Assembly (NCBI GenBank): GCA_029862045.1
Contig: JAOTYE010000004.1
Coordinates: forward strand, 62,001 to 126,000
Direction: 5' to 3'
DNA length: 64,000 bases
Origin: Gammaproteobacteria bacterium
GTDB lineage: Bacteria > Pseudomonadota > Gammaproteobacteria > Steroidobacterales > Woeseiaceae
Made by a program: the position numbers and the translations under genes. The notes under the pieces were generated by a model that made no database searches, had not been told where the DNA came from, and saw only the letters and a program-made list of their open reading frames with translations. Shown here piece after piece: positions 1 through 7,634 of the stretch (position 1 is its first letter; every line of letters begins with the position of its first letter).

Positions 1-554
1 ACGTGACCGACGCCCTGAACGGCAACCCGAATGCCATGCAGCGATTCCGCGCCCAGCCTGGCTTTGACAGCCGACTGGATACCAAGGAAAACGCCGAGTG
101 CTGTTATTGGCGACGGGTCGCCGCCCGCGCTATCACCGCTTTTCGGTAATCCGGAGACGTAGTCCGTTTCCTGATTGACGTAGCGCATGTCATCAACCGT
201 GCAACCGACGTCCTCTGCTGTAACGTAACGCCCGCCCAGGCCTTCTACGGCGCGACCAAATGCGCGGAAAAGCTCCGTCGACTTGGGTGCCGATTCGTCC
301 GCCAGTATGACGGCCTTGCCACCGCCGAACTTTAATCCCGCGATCGCGTTTTTATAGGTCATGCCGCGCGACAGGCGCAGTGCATCGGTCAATGCGATCG
401 CGTCGTCAGCGTATTGCCAGCGGCGGCAGCCGCCAGCTGCCGGGCCGAGGGCAGTGGAGTGAATCGCGATGATCGCCATGAGCCCGCTGCCCGGATCCTG
501 AATGAAATGCAGCGATTCATGCTGATCGAATTCGGGATGGTCGAAAACGCCCAT
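1..554 (-). CDS. Leucine dehydrogenase (Glu/Leu/Phe/Val dehydrogenase family), C-terminus beyond window
   Basis: The first 184 residues of an NAD-dependent leucine/branched-chain amino acid dehydrogenase, which oxidatively deaminates Leu/Val/Ile to the 2-oxo acids in the cytoplasm. The visible part contains AAGGCRRW and the lysine-bearing LKFGGGKAVI substrate motif, followed by GGRYVTAEDVG, all typical of this family. The start ATG at 552-554 gives the usual MGVFDHPEFD N-terminus. The gene runs off the left edge, where the Rossmann domain is just starting (VAVQGVGHV). It is transcribed divergently from an Lrp-type regulator, which suggests that regulator controls branched-chain amino acid catabolism. 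The family call is firm; leucine rather than phenylalanine or valine as preferred substrate is an inference. Confidence 0.9.
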   Translation of the reverse strand, partial: MGVFDHPEFDQHESLHFIQDPGSGLMAIIAIHSTALGPAAGGCRRWQYADDAIALTDALRLSRGMTYKNAIAGLKFGGGKAVILADESAPKSTELFRAFGRAVEGLGGRYVTAEDVGCTVDDMRYVNQETDYVSGLPKSGDSAGGDPSPITALGVFLGIQSAVKARLGAESLHGIRVAVQGVGH

Positions 555-688
555 GATTGTGGCTCCGCGCGCGATAGTTGGGGGGTACAATATATACCTC
601 TGAAACCGCACAGGCATTGCAATTTCATTTGCCAGTCGAGCAAAAAGAGCATAATTTATGCGAATTATGCGACTAAAAGGCATGATCT
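555..688. promoter_or_regulatory. Divergent promoter region with Lrp-type palindrome
   Basis: The 134-bp gap between the leucine dehydrogenase and Lrp genes holds a perfect 8-bp inverted repeat, GCATAATT at 649-656 and AATTATGC at 663-670 with a 6-bp spacer. A possible promoter for the regulator is TTGCCA (629-634), 17 bp, TAATTT (652-657); its -10 is a weak match. The palindrome would cover the -10 and start site, which fits autorepression. A second, imperfect AT-rich palindrome, GGTACAATATATACC, lies near 581-595 and could serve the leftward gene. Lrp/AsnC proteins bind AT-rich dyads of this kind; binding here is inferred. Confidence 0.5.
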
Positions 689-1156
689 ATGCAAACTGTT
701 GACCTGGATCAGACAGACCGCCGAATTCTCGAGTGGCTGCAACAGGAACCCGGTATCAACGCCGCCGAGCTGGGCGAGAAAATCAGCCTGTCACAGTCAG
801 CCTGCTGGCGGCGCATGCAGCGGCTGCGTGACGAAGGCGTTATCAAGGACCAGCCCGTCAAGATCGATCGCGAAAAGGTCGGACTCAACACGATGGTGTT
901 CGCCCACGTGAAGCTAACTTCACATGGGCGCGGCAATCTCGCCGAGTTTTCGGAGGCTGTAAGTGAGTATCCCGAAGTGCTCGACTGTTACGTCTTACTT
1001 GGCAACGTCGACTTCCTGCTGCGCATCGTTACTGAGGACATCAAAGCCTACGAGCGGTTTTTCTTCGAAAAACTTTCTCAGTTGTCCGGTATTCAGGAGG
1101 TGAATTCCAGTATCGTCCTTTCGGACATTAAACATACGACCGTGCTGCCGATCTGA
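689..1156 (+). CDS. Lrp/AsnC family transcriptional regulator
   Basis: A 155-residue DNA-binding regulator of the feast/famine family. Residues 5-60 form the winged helix-turn-helix (LDQTDRRILEWLQQEP, then SQSACWRRMQRLRDEGVI), and the remainder is the RAM/AsnC ligand domain (LDCYVLLGNVDFLLRIV, then ELSQLSGIQEVNSSIVL-like segments) that binds amino acids and mediates oligomerisation. The length is normal for the family. The ATG at 689 is preceded by AAAAGG. It is divergent from leucine dehydrogenase and has a near-perfect palindrome over its own upstream region, so it probably autoregulates and controls the dehydrogenase in response to leucine or a related amino acid. Confidence 0.93.
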   Translation: MQTVDLDQTDRRILEWLQQEPGINAAELGEKISLSQSACWRRMQRLRDEGVIKDQPVKIDREKVGLNTMVFAHVKLTSHGRGNLAEFSEAVSEYPEVLDCYVLLGNVDFLLRIVTEDIKAYERFFFEKLSQLSGIQEVNSSIVLSDIKHTTVLPI

Positions 1157-1172
1157 CAGAACACGCTGTCGG

Positions 1173-1264
1173 CGCGGCCGGGACATTTATCATCTTCATG
1201 GCTCGCTGCGCTGCGCTTTACTTCCGATGATTACATGCCCTAGGGGTACAAACGTCCCGCCCGC
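1173..1264 (-). repeat. Shortened copy of a dispersed intergenic repeat (copy 1)
   Basis: Read on the minus strand, 1231-1190 matches both ends of the core seen at 24084-24165 and 26691-26770: GGAAGTAAAGCGCAGCG followed almost directly by GAGCCATGAAGATGA. About 46 bp of the centre, including the inner hairpin, are missing. The flanks are again self-complementary (ATCATC/GATGAT and GGGACGTTT/AAATGTCCC), interrupted on one side by an 18-bp insertion centred on CCCTAGGG. It lies between convergent genes (lrp and the M20-like gene), as the two longer copies do. Confidence 0.7.
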
Positions 1265-1280
1265 ACCACTGCCGCGATCA

Positions 1281-2855
1281 TCAGTCGTCGGACACCGACA
1301 GCGCGTAGATGAAATCGACATAGGCTTTCTCGATGTCGGCAAGCCCGGCCGCGGCGGTTCCCTCCGCAGGTTTGATTAACATGACTTCGTTCGGTGCATG
1401 CGCTCCGGTGCCAAAGCCAAGGCCGGCGGGCACGAGTGGCAGGCCGAGTCGATCGGTGAATTGATAAAAAGGAGCGCTACCGGCGACGCGCGGTTGCACG
1501 GCAAGGTCATCCGCATATTTCTTGAACACCGAGAGTGCGGCCTGCACCGGCGGCGCATCGACCGATGTCTGCGATGCCGGATAGCCGCCCAGTTGCCGGA
1601 TCTCGATGTCTTCGAAGCCACTGTTATCAAGATGGGCGCGAATCCTGGCTATCGCTTCATCGGGATCGATGTCGGGCGGCAGACGTGAATCGACTTTCGC
1701 GGTCGCACGGTGCGGCAATATCGTTTTGGTCCCTTCGCCCGTGTAGCCAGCCCAGATGCCGTCGATGTTCATCGTCGTCGTGTAAAGGTATTCGATAGCG
1801 GCATCGATACCGGTCATCCCGTCGATCCATTGGCTGACACCGAGGATCTCTTGTTGTTGCTGATCGCTCCATTGCTCAATGCCGGCATTAAGAAGCCGCG
1901 ATTCTTCATCGTTCGGCGGACGAATATCGTCGTAATAACCCGGCACGAGTATCGTATTGCCATCTGCAGAGACCAGTGTCGACAACGCCTGCACGAGTTG
2001 CCATACGGGAGAGCCGACGATCGCTTTGTAAGAGCCGTGAATCTCGGCGACGGCAGGGCCACCCCATGCACCACCGTTCGCGATCATCTCGAAATAAATA
2101 ATGCCCTTGACGCCGAGAATAACGCTGACCGTACCGTCCGGCCGCTGCGAATTGAACGGGAACATGACCGCGTCCGCGGTCTGCAGACGATCGACATAAG
2201 CATCGACGATCTGCGGATAGTGCGGAGAGCCGAGTTCTTCCTCACCTTCGGCCGTAACCATGATATTAACGGGGAGCTTGCCATCGACCGCGATGATCGA
2301 TTCGAGGGCATTCAGAAACGCGCGCTCCGGTCCCTTTTGATTGGTCGCGCCGCGCGCCATGACGACCTTGCCGAGTTCATGATCGATCAACTCGGCTGCA
2401 AACGGCGGGCTCTCCCAATCTTCCGGGTTGACCGGCTGCACGTCGTACATCAGATAGACGACAAGAGTCCTGGCCGCTCCGGCGTCGTAGTAGCCCCAAA
2501 CTCCGGGATGACCATCGGTCGGTACGATCTCGGCTTCGGCAAAGCCGATGTCTTCAAGGTCCTGTCGCACGAGCGCCGCCATCTCGTCTATGCCGACGTC
2601 CTGCGCCGAGATGGAAGGTTGCCGCAGCCAGCGCTGCATTGCGGCGAAGTGCTCGTCGAGATGATCGTCGATGTAGTCGTAGACTGCCTGGTGATTCCCG
2701 GCATAGCTCGGGATCGTGTCGAAGTCGTAGGCTTCGTTGGTTGACGTGCTGAAGCTCGGCCGAGCGGCCGCATCAGCAAGCTCTGGTGGCGGTGATCCGG
2801 TCGGCTGACAGGCGGCGAGCAACAAGAATATCAACGTTGGCGTGAATTTTTGCAT
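1281..2855 (-). CDS. M20-like peptidase homolog, lipoprotein, degenerate zinc site
   Basis: A 524-residue protein of the M20 family, nearest in layout to dipeptidases of the CNDP/DapE type. The ATG at 2855 is chosen because it starts a lipoprotein signal (FLLLAAC, Cys16); a longer frame upstream has no signal. The family motif GHxDVQP reads YLMYDVQP here, so the first metal-binding His is Met136. The bridging Asp of TDDKG is Asn172. A third ligand Asp aligns with Phe234. The GEEELGS glutamates (205-206) and the C-terminal AHAPNE histidine remain. Three of five expected zinc ligands are therefore replaced, and the protein may not be a normal metallopeptidase. It is divergent from the ABC export operon. 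Confidence 0.85.
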   Translation of the reverse strand: MQKFTPTLIFLLLAACQPTGSPPPELADAAARPSFSTSTNEAYDFDTIPSYAGNHQAVYDYIDDHLDEHFAAMQRWLRQPSISAQDVGIDEMAALVRQDLEDIGFAEAEIVPTDGHPGVWGYYDAGAARTLVVYLMYDVQPVNPEDWESPPFAAELIDHELGKVVMARGATNQKGPERAFLNALESIIAVDGKLPVNIMVTAEGEEELGSPHYPQIVDAYVDRLQTADAVMFPFNSQRPDGTVSVILGVKGIIYFEMIANGGAWGGPAVAEIHGSYKAIVGSPVWQLVQALSTLVSADGNTILVPGYYDDIRPPNDEESRLLNAGIEQWSDQQQQEILGVSQWIDGMTGIDAAIEYLYTTTMNIDGIWAGYTGEGTKTILPHRATAKVDSRLPPDIDPDEAIARIRAHLDNSGFEDIEIRQLGGYPASQTSVDAPPVQAALSVFKKYADDLAVQPRVAGSAPFYQFTDRLGLPLVPAGLGFGTGAHAPNEVMLIKPAEGTAAAGLADIEKAYVDFIYALSVSDD

Positions 2856-2924
2856 GGCATGTCCCCGGTTGTAGGAGCCCGCCTCAGCCGCCGACCCCTG
2901 GCGCAAGTTTGGTACGATGCTGCG

Positions 2925-4151
2925 ATGAACGATACATCAGACCGCATTGAGGCGCTCAAGATTGATCGCGTTGCCGCCACAGCAAACAGCGCCGGGCGGC
3001 TTTGGTTGCTTGTACCCGCGGCGATCATCGTGCTGTTTGTCGCGTGGTGGTTTGTGCTGCGTCCGTCTGCTGGCAGCGTGCTGGTCGAGATTGATACGGC
3101 GCGAAGGCCGCCGAGCGTAGCGGCGGCGAGCAGCGTACTCGACGCGTCGGGCTACGTGGTCGCACGTCGCGAGGCGACCGTTTCTTCGAAGCTGACAGGA
3201 AAGGTCGAGGAAATTCTCGTCGAGGAAGGCATGCGCGTCGAGAAAGACCAGGTCGTTGCCCGTCTTGATGATGCGACTCAGCAGGCGCAACTTGCTTTGG
3301 CGAACGCACAGGTCGTTGCGGCACGCGCCGCCCTCGCGGAAATCGAGGCGCAGCTTCGGGCTGCGCGCCTGGAACGTGATCGCTTACGCGATCTCGCGAA
3401 ACGGCAACTGACCAGCGCATCGAGCCTCGATACCGCGGAAGCAGACTACGATTCGCTTGCGGCGCGACTTGAGACCGGCCGGGAAAACGTCAAGGTGTCC
3501 CAAAGTAGCCGGGCGCTTGCTCAGGACGCCCTCGACAACATGACGATTCGGGCACCGTTTGGCGGCATGGTCGTGTCCAAGAACGCGCAACCCGGCGAGA
3601 TGATCTCACCGGTCTCGGCGGGCGGCGGCTTCACGCGCACAGGCATTTGCACGATCGTTGACATGGATTCGCTCGAGATCGAAGTCGATGTCAACGAGGC
3701 CTATATACAAAGGGTCGCGGCAGGACAGCAGGTCAGCGCGACTCTCGATGCGTACCCGAGCTGGCAGATTCCGGCCGAGGTCATTGCAATCGTGCCGACG
3801 GCAGACCGCCAGAAGGCGACGGTTCGTGTGCGCATAGGATTCCTCGAGCGCGATGAGCGGGTGCTGCGCGACATGGGAGCGAGAGTCGCTTTTCTCGGCG
3901 CCGACACGCCGGCGGAACCGCGGCAAGAAATACAGGGCGTCATGATCGTGCAGGAAGCGTTGCAAAACGATGCGGACGGCGATTTCGTCTGGCGCGTCAA
4001 AAACGGGCTTGTCGAGCGGCGCGGCGTAACGCTCGGTGGCTCGCGAGATCGCGACCGGGTACTCATTACAAATGGGCTCGCGGCAGGTGATACAGTCGTA
4101 CGTTCGTCGGAGGCCGCGCTCAGCGCAGGCCAAAAAGTAACAACAGAATAA
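2925..4151 (+). CDS. ABC exporter periplasmic adaptor (HlyD/MacA-type membrane fusion protein)
   Basis: A 408-residue adaptor with one N-terminal membrane anchor (about residues 24-43, LLVPAAIIVLFVAWWF). A barrel-sandwich/lipoyl domain follows, split by an alpha-helical hairpin rich in Ala, Arg and Glu (about residues 115-200). It ends with a beta-barrel domain and a C-terminal domain closing with VVRSSEAALSAGQKV. MNDTSD at 2925 is preferred to an upstream ATG because the anchor then sits at the normal distance. It is the first gene of an operon with an ATPase 11 bp downstream and two FtsX-type permeases. Such adaptors link an inner-membrane transporter to an outer-membrane channel; no channel gene is nearby and the substrate is unknown. 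Confidence 0.88.
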   Translation: MNDTSDRIEALKIDRVAATANSAGRLWLLVPAAIIVLFVAWWFVLRPSAGSVLVEIDTARRPPSVAAASSVLDASGYVVARREATVSSKLTGKVEEILVEEGMRVEKDQVVARLDDATQQAQLALANAQVVAARAALAEIEAQLRAARLERDRLRDLAKRQLTSASSLDTAEADYDSLAARLETGRENVKVSQSSRALAQDALDNMTIRAPFGGMVVSKNAQPGEMISPVSAGGGFTRTGICTIVDMDSLEIEVDVNEAYIQRVAAGQQVSATLDAYPSWQIPAEVIAIVPTADRQKATVRVRIGFLERDERVLRDMGARVAFLGADTPAEPRQEIQGVMIVQEALQNDADGDFVWRVKNGLVERRGVTLGGSRDRDRVLITNGLAAGDTVVRSSEAALSAGQKVTTE

Positions 4152-4162
4152 GAGACAACACC

Positions 4163-4852
4163 ATGAGCGAAGCACTGGCCAACCTGACAGGTGTAAGCCG
4201 CGTTTATCAGAAGGGTAAGGATCGCGTCGAGGTGTTGCACGAACTCGATTTGACGATTCCCAACGGCGATTTCCTCGCCATCATGGGGCCGTCGGGATCG
4301 GGCAAGACCACGCTGCTTAATTTGTTGGGTGGCCTCGACAAGCCGAGCGGCGGTGCAGTAACAGTTGGCGGTGCTGAGTTGTCATCGATGTCAAATAGTC
4401 AATTGTCGACATGGCGCTCGACCCATGTTGGTTTCGTGTTCCAGTTCTACAATCTGCTACCGGTGTTGACAGCTCTCAGGAACGTTGAATTGCCATTGTT
4501 GCTGACGAATTTCAGTGCCAAAGAGCGCGCGAACCGTGCCCGCATCGCACTCGACATCGTCGGGCTTGCTGAGCGGGCGAAGCACCTGCCCAGCGAATTG
4601 TCCGGCGGTGAGGAGCAGCGTGTCGCGATCGCACGCGCCATCGTCTCGGATCCGACGCTCCTGCTTTGCGACGAGCCAACCGGTGACCTCGATCGCGAGA
4701 CGGCCGAGGAAATACTCAAGCTTCTGCAGATACTGAATCGTGAGCATGGCAAAACCATAGTTATGGTCACGCACGATCCACAGGCTGCCGAGTACGCAAC
4801 GCGCATATTGCACGTTGACAAAGGCAAACTGGAGTCGAGGTCGGTAGCGTGA
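4163..4852 (+). CDS. ABC transporter ATPase, MacB/LolD type
   Basis: A 229-residue nucleotide-binding subunit. It has Walker A GPSGSGKTTLLN (residues 41-52), the Q-loop region VGFVFQFYNLLPVLTA, the signature LSGGEEQRVAIARA and Walker B LLLCDEPTGDLD, followed by a switch His in VTHD. The EPTGDLD and FQFYNLLP motifs are characteristic of the MacB/LolD/FtsE group, which powers mechanotransmission rather than classic substrate translocation. Its stop overlaps the GTG start of the next permease gene by four bases, indicating translational coupling. Confidence 0.93.
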   Translation: MSEALANLTGVSRVYQKGKDRVEVLHELDLTIPNGDFLAIMGPSGSGKTTLLNLLGGLDKPSGGAVTVGGAELSSMSNSQLSTWRSTHVGFVFQFYNLLPVLTALRNVELPLLLTNFSAKERANRARIALDIVGLAERAKHLPSELSGGEEQRVAIARAIVSDPTLLLCDEPTGDLDRETAEEILKLLQILNREHGKTIVMVTHDPQAAEYATRILHVDKGKLESRSVA

Positions 4853-6009
4853 AATATTTCGGGCTGATCTGGAGGAATGTCTGGCGCAAGAAGATCAGGA
4901 CTTCACTGACGATACTGTCCGTACTTGTCGCTTTTCTGTTGTTCGCGTTGCTCAATGCGGTCGGCCAGGCAATGAGCTCGGGAGGTGCGATGACCGGCGC
5001 AGCGAGACTCGTGGTCATCGATAAGGTGTCGCTGATTAACTTCCTGCCTATCAGCTATCAGAACAAGATTGCGCAGGTGCCGGGTGTCGCGGTGGTTTCG
5101 CACCAGTCCTGGTTTGGCGGCTTCTACCAGGATCCGAAAAACCAGTTTCCGCAGTTTCCGGTTGTGCCCGAGGAGTATCTCGACCTGTACCCGGAGTTCG
5201 TACTGCCGGACGAACAGCTTCAGGCCTGGAAGAAAAACCGTACGGGAGCAATTATCGGCAGGGACCTGGCCGAGCTGCACGGGCTGAAGGTCGGCGACCG
5301 CATTCCAATTCAGTCCACGATCTTCACGAAGAAGGATGGCGGCCGTACGTGGGAGTTCGATATCGAGGGGATCTTCGACACCACGGACCCCAAAGGCGGC
5401 ACAGCGTTGCTGCTGTTCCGCCATGACTACTTCGCCGAGACGAACACATTCGGCGACGGCTTTGTCGGCTGGTACACGTTGCGACTTGCCGAAGGCGCCG
5501 ATCCGGTCGAAGTGGCTAACGCGATCGACGAGCAATTTGCGAACTCGCCGAACGAAACCGAGACGAGCACCGAAGCTGCGTTCGCGGCGTCTTTCGCCAA
5601 GCAGTTTGGCAACATTGCGCTGATCGTCACGATGATTCTCGGTGCCGTGTTTTTCACACTGCTCCTTGTTGCCGGGAACACGATGTCGCAGTCTGTTCGC
5701 GAACGTATCGCCGAACTCGCCGTGCTGAAGACACTGGGTTTCAAAGATGGCACCGTGCTCGGCATCGTATTGACCGAGTCGATCCTGATCATGGCGATCG
5801 GCGGATTGTTTGGACTCGGATTCGGCTGGTTGGCGGCAGAGGCTATCGGTTCGGCTATGGCCATGTTCGTGCCCGGCGGCATAGTGGTCTCGACCGATAT
5901 CGTTCTGCTTGCGATTGCGATGATGATCGGTGCCGGGGTCATCGCGGGCATATTCCCGGCACTGAAAGCGATGCGCCTGTCGATCGTCGATGCGCTGGCA
6001 CGAGGTTGA
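4849..6009 (+). CDS. ABC transporter permease, FtsX/MacB family
   Basis: A 386-residue inner-membrane permease. It has one transmembrane helix near residues 17-36, a large periplasmic domain (about 45-255), and three C-terminal helices (ALIVTMILGAVFFTLLL onward) ending in the conserved PALKAMRLSIVDALARG tail. This four-helix layout with an extracytoplasmic domain is the MacB_PCD-FtsX architecture. The start is GTG, overlapping the ATPase stop (GTGA). A second permease follows, so the complex is probably a heterodimer of permeases with an ATPase dimer. Confidence 0.9.
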   Translation: MKYFGLIWRNVWRKKIRTSLTILSVLVAFLLFALLNAVGQAMSSGGAMTGAARLVVIDKVSLINFLPISYQNKIAQVPGVAVVSHQSWFGGFYQDPKNQFPQFPVVPEEYLDLYPEFVLPDEQLQAWKKNRTGAIIGRDLAELHGLKVGDRIPIQSTIFTKKDGGRTWEFDIEGIFDTTDPKGGTALLLFRHDYFAETNTFGDGFVGWYTLRLAEGADPVEVANAIDEQFANSPNETETSTEAAFAASFAKQFGNIALIVTMILGAVFFTLLLVAGNTMSQSVRERIAELAVLKTLGFKDGTVLGIVLTESILIMAIGGLFGLGFGWLAAEAIGSAMAMFVPGGIVVSTDIVLLAIAMMIGAGVIAGIFPALKAMRLSIVDALARG

Positions 6010-6056
6010 AAGAGGTTCGACCTGTGTTTACTACTTACACAAATTAGAAGAGATTG

Positions 6057-7244
6057 ATGCATATAGTTAATCAAGTGCTCGCCGTTACCTGGTTAAACAT
6101 TCTCAACCTGCCGCGTCGGGTTGCGACGTCATCTGTAGCGATCGTCGGCGTTGCCGCTGTCGTACTCGTCTTTGCCGCGGTGTTGTCGATGGCGAAGGGC
6201 TTCGAGCGCACGATGACACTGGCAGGTGCCGAAGACACGGCTATCGTCATTCGCTCCGGATCCACATCGGAACTCGCCAGCGGCTTGTCCAATGATCAGG
6301 TGCTAATCGTTACGACGGCGCCCGGCGTCCTGCGAGACGGCGATCGGGCGGTGGTCTCGGCTGAATTGTTCGTTCTCGTCGACATTCGTAAAAAATCAAA
6401 TGACTCCGAAGCCAATGTTCCTTTTCGCGGCGTCGGGAACGGCGCGTTCGAGGTGCGCGATGCAACCCGATTGATCGCGGGTCGCATGTTCGAGCCGGGC
6501 AGGAATGAGCTGATCGTGGGTCGGGCGGCGCAGTCGGAGTTCAAGGGTCTCGAGCTTGGTGCAACGATCAGGTTCGGGCGCAGCGAGTGGGATGTCGTTG
6601 GTGTGTTCGAGGCCGGCGGTGGTGTTGCAGAATCCGAAATCTGGACGGACGTCAAGGTATTGCAGGGAGCCTATCGGCGGGGCAACAGTTTTCAGACTGT
6701 ACGCGTCCGGCTCGCGGATAAGGACAGCATTAGCGGGCTCGAGACAGCGCTCAAGACCGATCCGCGTATCGACGTGGACGTTTTTACCGAGCGTCAGTTT
6801 TACTCATCCCAGGCCGAGGGTACGAGTACATTCATCCGTGTGCTCGGCTATCCGATCACGTTCCTGATGGCGATTGGTGCCGTGTTCGGCGCACTGAATT
6901 CGATGTATTCATCGGTATCGACGCGTGGCAAGGAAATCGCAACATTACGCGCGCTCGGTTTTGGTCCGATGTCGGTGCTGATCTCAACGATGATCGAGTC
7001 GACCCTGCTGGCTTTAGTCGGTGGCCTGATCGGCGGCGCAATCGCTTACCTCGTGTTCAACGGCTTCACGGTGTCGACATTGAGCAATGCGAGTTTCAGC
7101 CAGGTCGTGTTCGACTTTGCGGTAACCGCTGATCTGCTCATGCAGGGCATTTTCACGGCACTGATCATCGGTCTCATCGGCGGCTTCCTGCCGGCTGTCC
7201 GGGCCGCCCGTCTGCCCGTGGCCCAGGCGCTGCGCGAGCTCTGA
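6057..7244 (+). CDS. Second ABC permease, FtsX/MacB family
   Basis: A 395-residue permease with the same layout as its upstream neighbour: an N-terminal helix (about residues 20-45), a periplasmic domain with GRMFEPGRNELIVGRAA, and three C-terminal helices ending PAVRAARLPVAQALREL. ATG at 6057 is chosen over the adjacent TTG (6054) because AGAAGAGA lies just upstream. The 47-bp gap to the first permease is the longest within the operon. Tandem permeases beside one adaptor and one ATPase resemble DevBCA/MacAB-like exporters. The substrate cannot be inferred from the sequence. Confidence 0.9.
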   Translation: MHIVNQVLAVTWLNILNLPRRVATSSVAIVGVAAVVLVFAAVLSMAKGFERTMTLAGAEDTAIVIRSGSTSELASGLSNDQVLIVTTAPGVLRDGDRAVVSAELFVLVDIRKKSNDSEANVPFRGVGNGAFEVRDATRLIAGRMFEPGRNELIVGRAAQSEFKGLELGATIRFGRSEWDVVGVFEAGGGVAESEIWTDVKVLQGAYRRGNSFQTVRVRLADKDSISGLETALKTDPRIDVDVFTERQFYSSQAEGTSTFIRVLGYPITFLMAIGAVFGALNSMYSSVSTRGKEIATLRALGFGPMSVLISTMIESTLLALVGGLIGGAIAYLVFNGFTVSTLSNASFSQVVFDFAVTADLLMQGIFTALIIGLIGGFLPAVRAARLPVAQALREL

Positions 7245-7634
7245 ATCGCGCAAAACAGCAGAAAAAGTTCCTTACCAGGCTAATTGCCTGGCGGCGGGAA
7301 CGAGCCCTGGCGGATATGCTCCCATGTAATATGGTGCCGGCAAAAGCCTTGCAAACAGATAGCTGGACGCCTGCTGTAGTAAAAATGCAACAAATCTGGC
7401 GAATCCGCAGAAGCAAATAAATTCGGCTACTACAGCCGGATTGCGAGCCTAAATTTGCGATTTTCTGGCCACGGTGTACCATTTATGCCACGAATCTACG
7501 AGGAAGTTTGCTCAAAGCACAGGGGAGTCATTTCCTTGTTCGTGGATAAGGGGACCTTGTTCGAGATCTGTCGCGACTCTGGTCAACGCGGATTTTCGGC
7601 TTGGAAAGTACTAAACCAACTATTGGTAAATGCT
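7245..7634. other. Long gap and leader before the TonB-dependent receptor
   Basis: These 390 bases separate the ABC operon from the receptor gene. A short inverted repeat, CCAGGC/GCCTGG with an AATT-containing loop, lies at 7275-7291 close after the permease stop; it lacks a T-run, so it is at best a weak terminator. The reading frame of the receptor stays open for 60 codons upstream of the chosen ATG, but that stretch has no protein-like features and the signal peptide starts only at 7635. I see no RNA gene or riboswitch that I can name. Confidence 0.4.

Noticed and set aside
1710-2744. A 344-codon open frame on the plus strand.
   Set aside because: Exactly antisense to the M20-like gene, with no family motifs, signal or ribosome site; an artefact of high GC.
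4849-7244. LolCE lipoprotein-releasing complex.
   Set aside because: The presence of a HlyD/MacA-type adaptor as first gene and the permease layout favour a MacAB/DevBCA-like exporter.
7455-7634. A 60-residue N-terminal extension of the TonB-dependent receptor.
   Set aside because: The extension is not signal-like, and a classic signal peptide begins at 7635.
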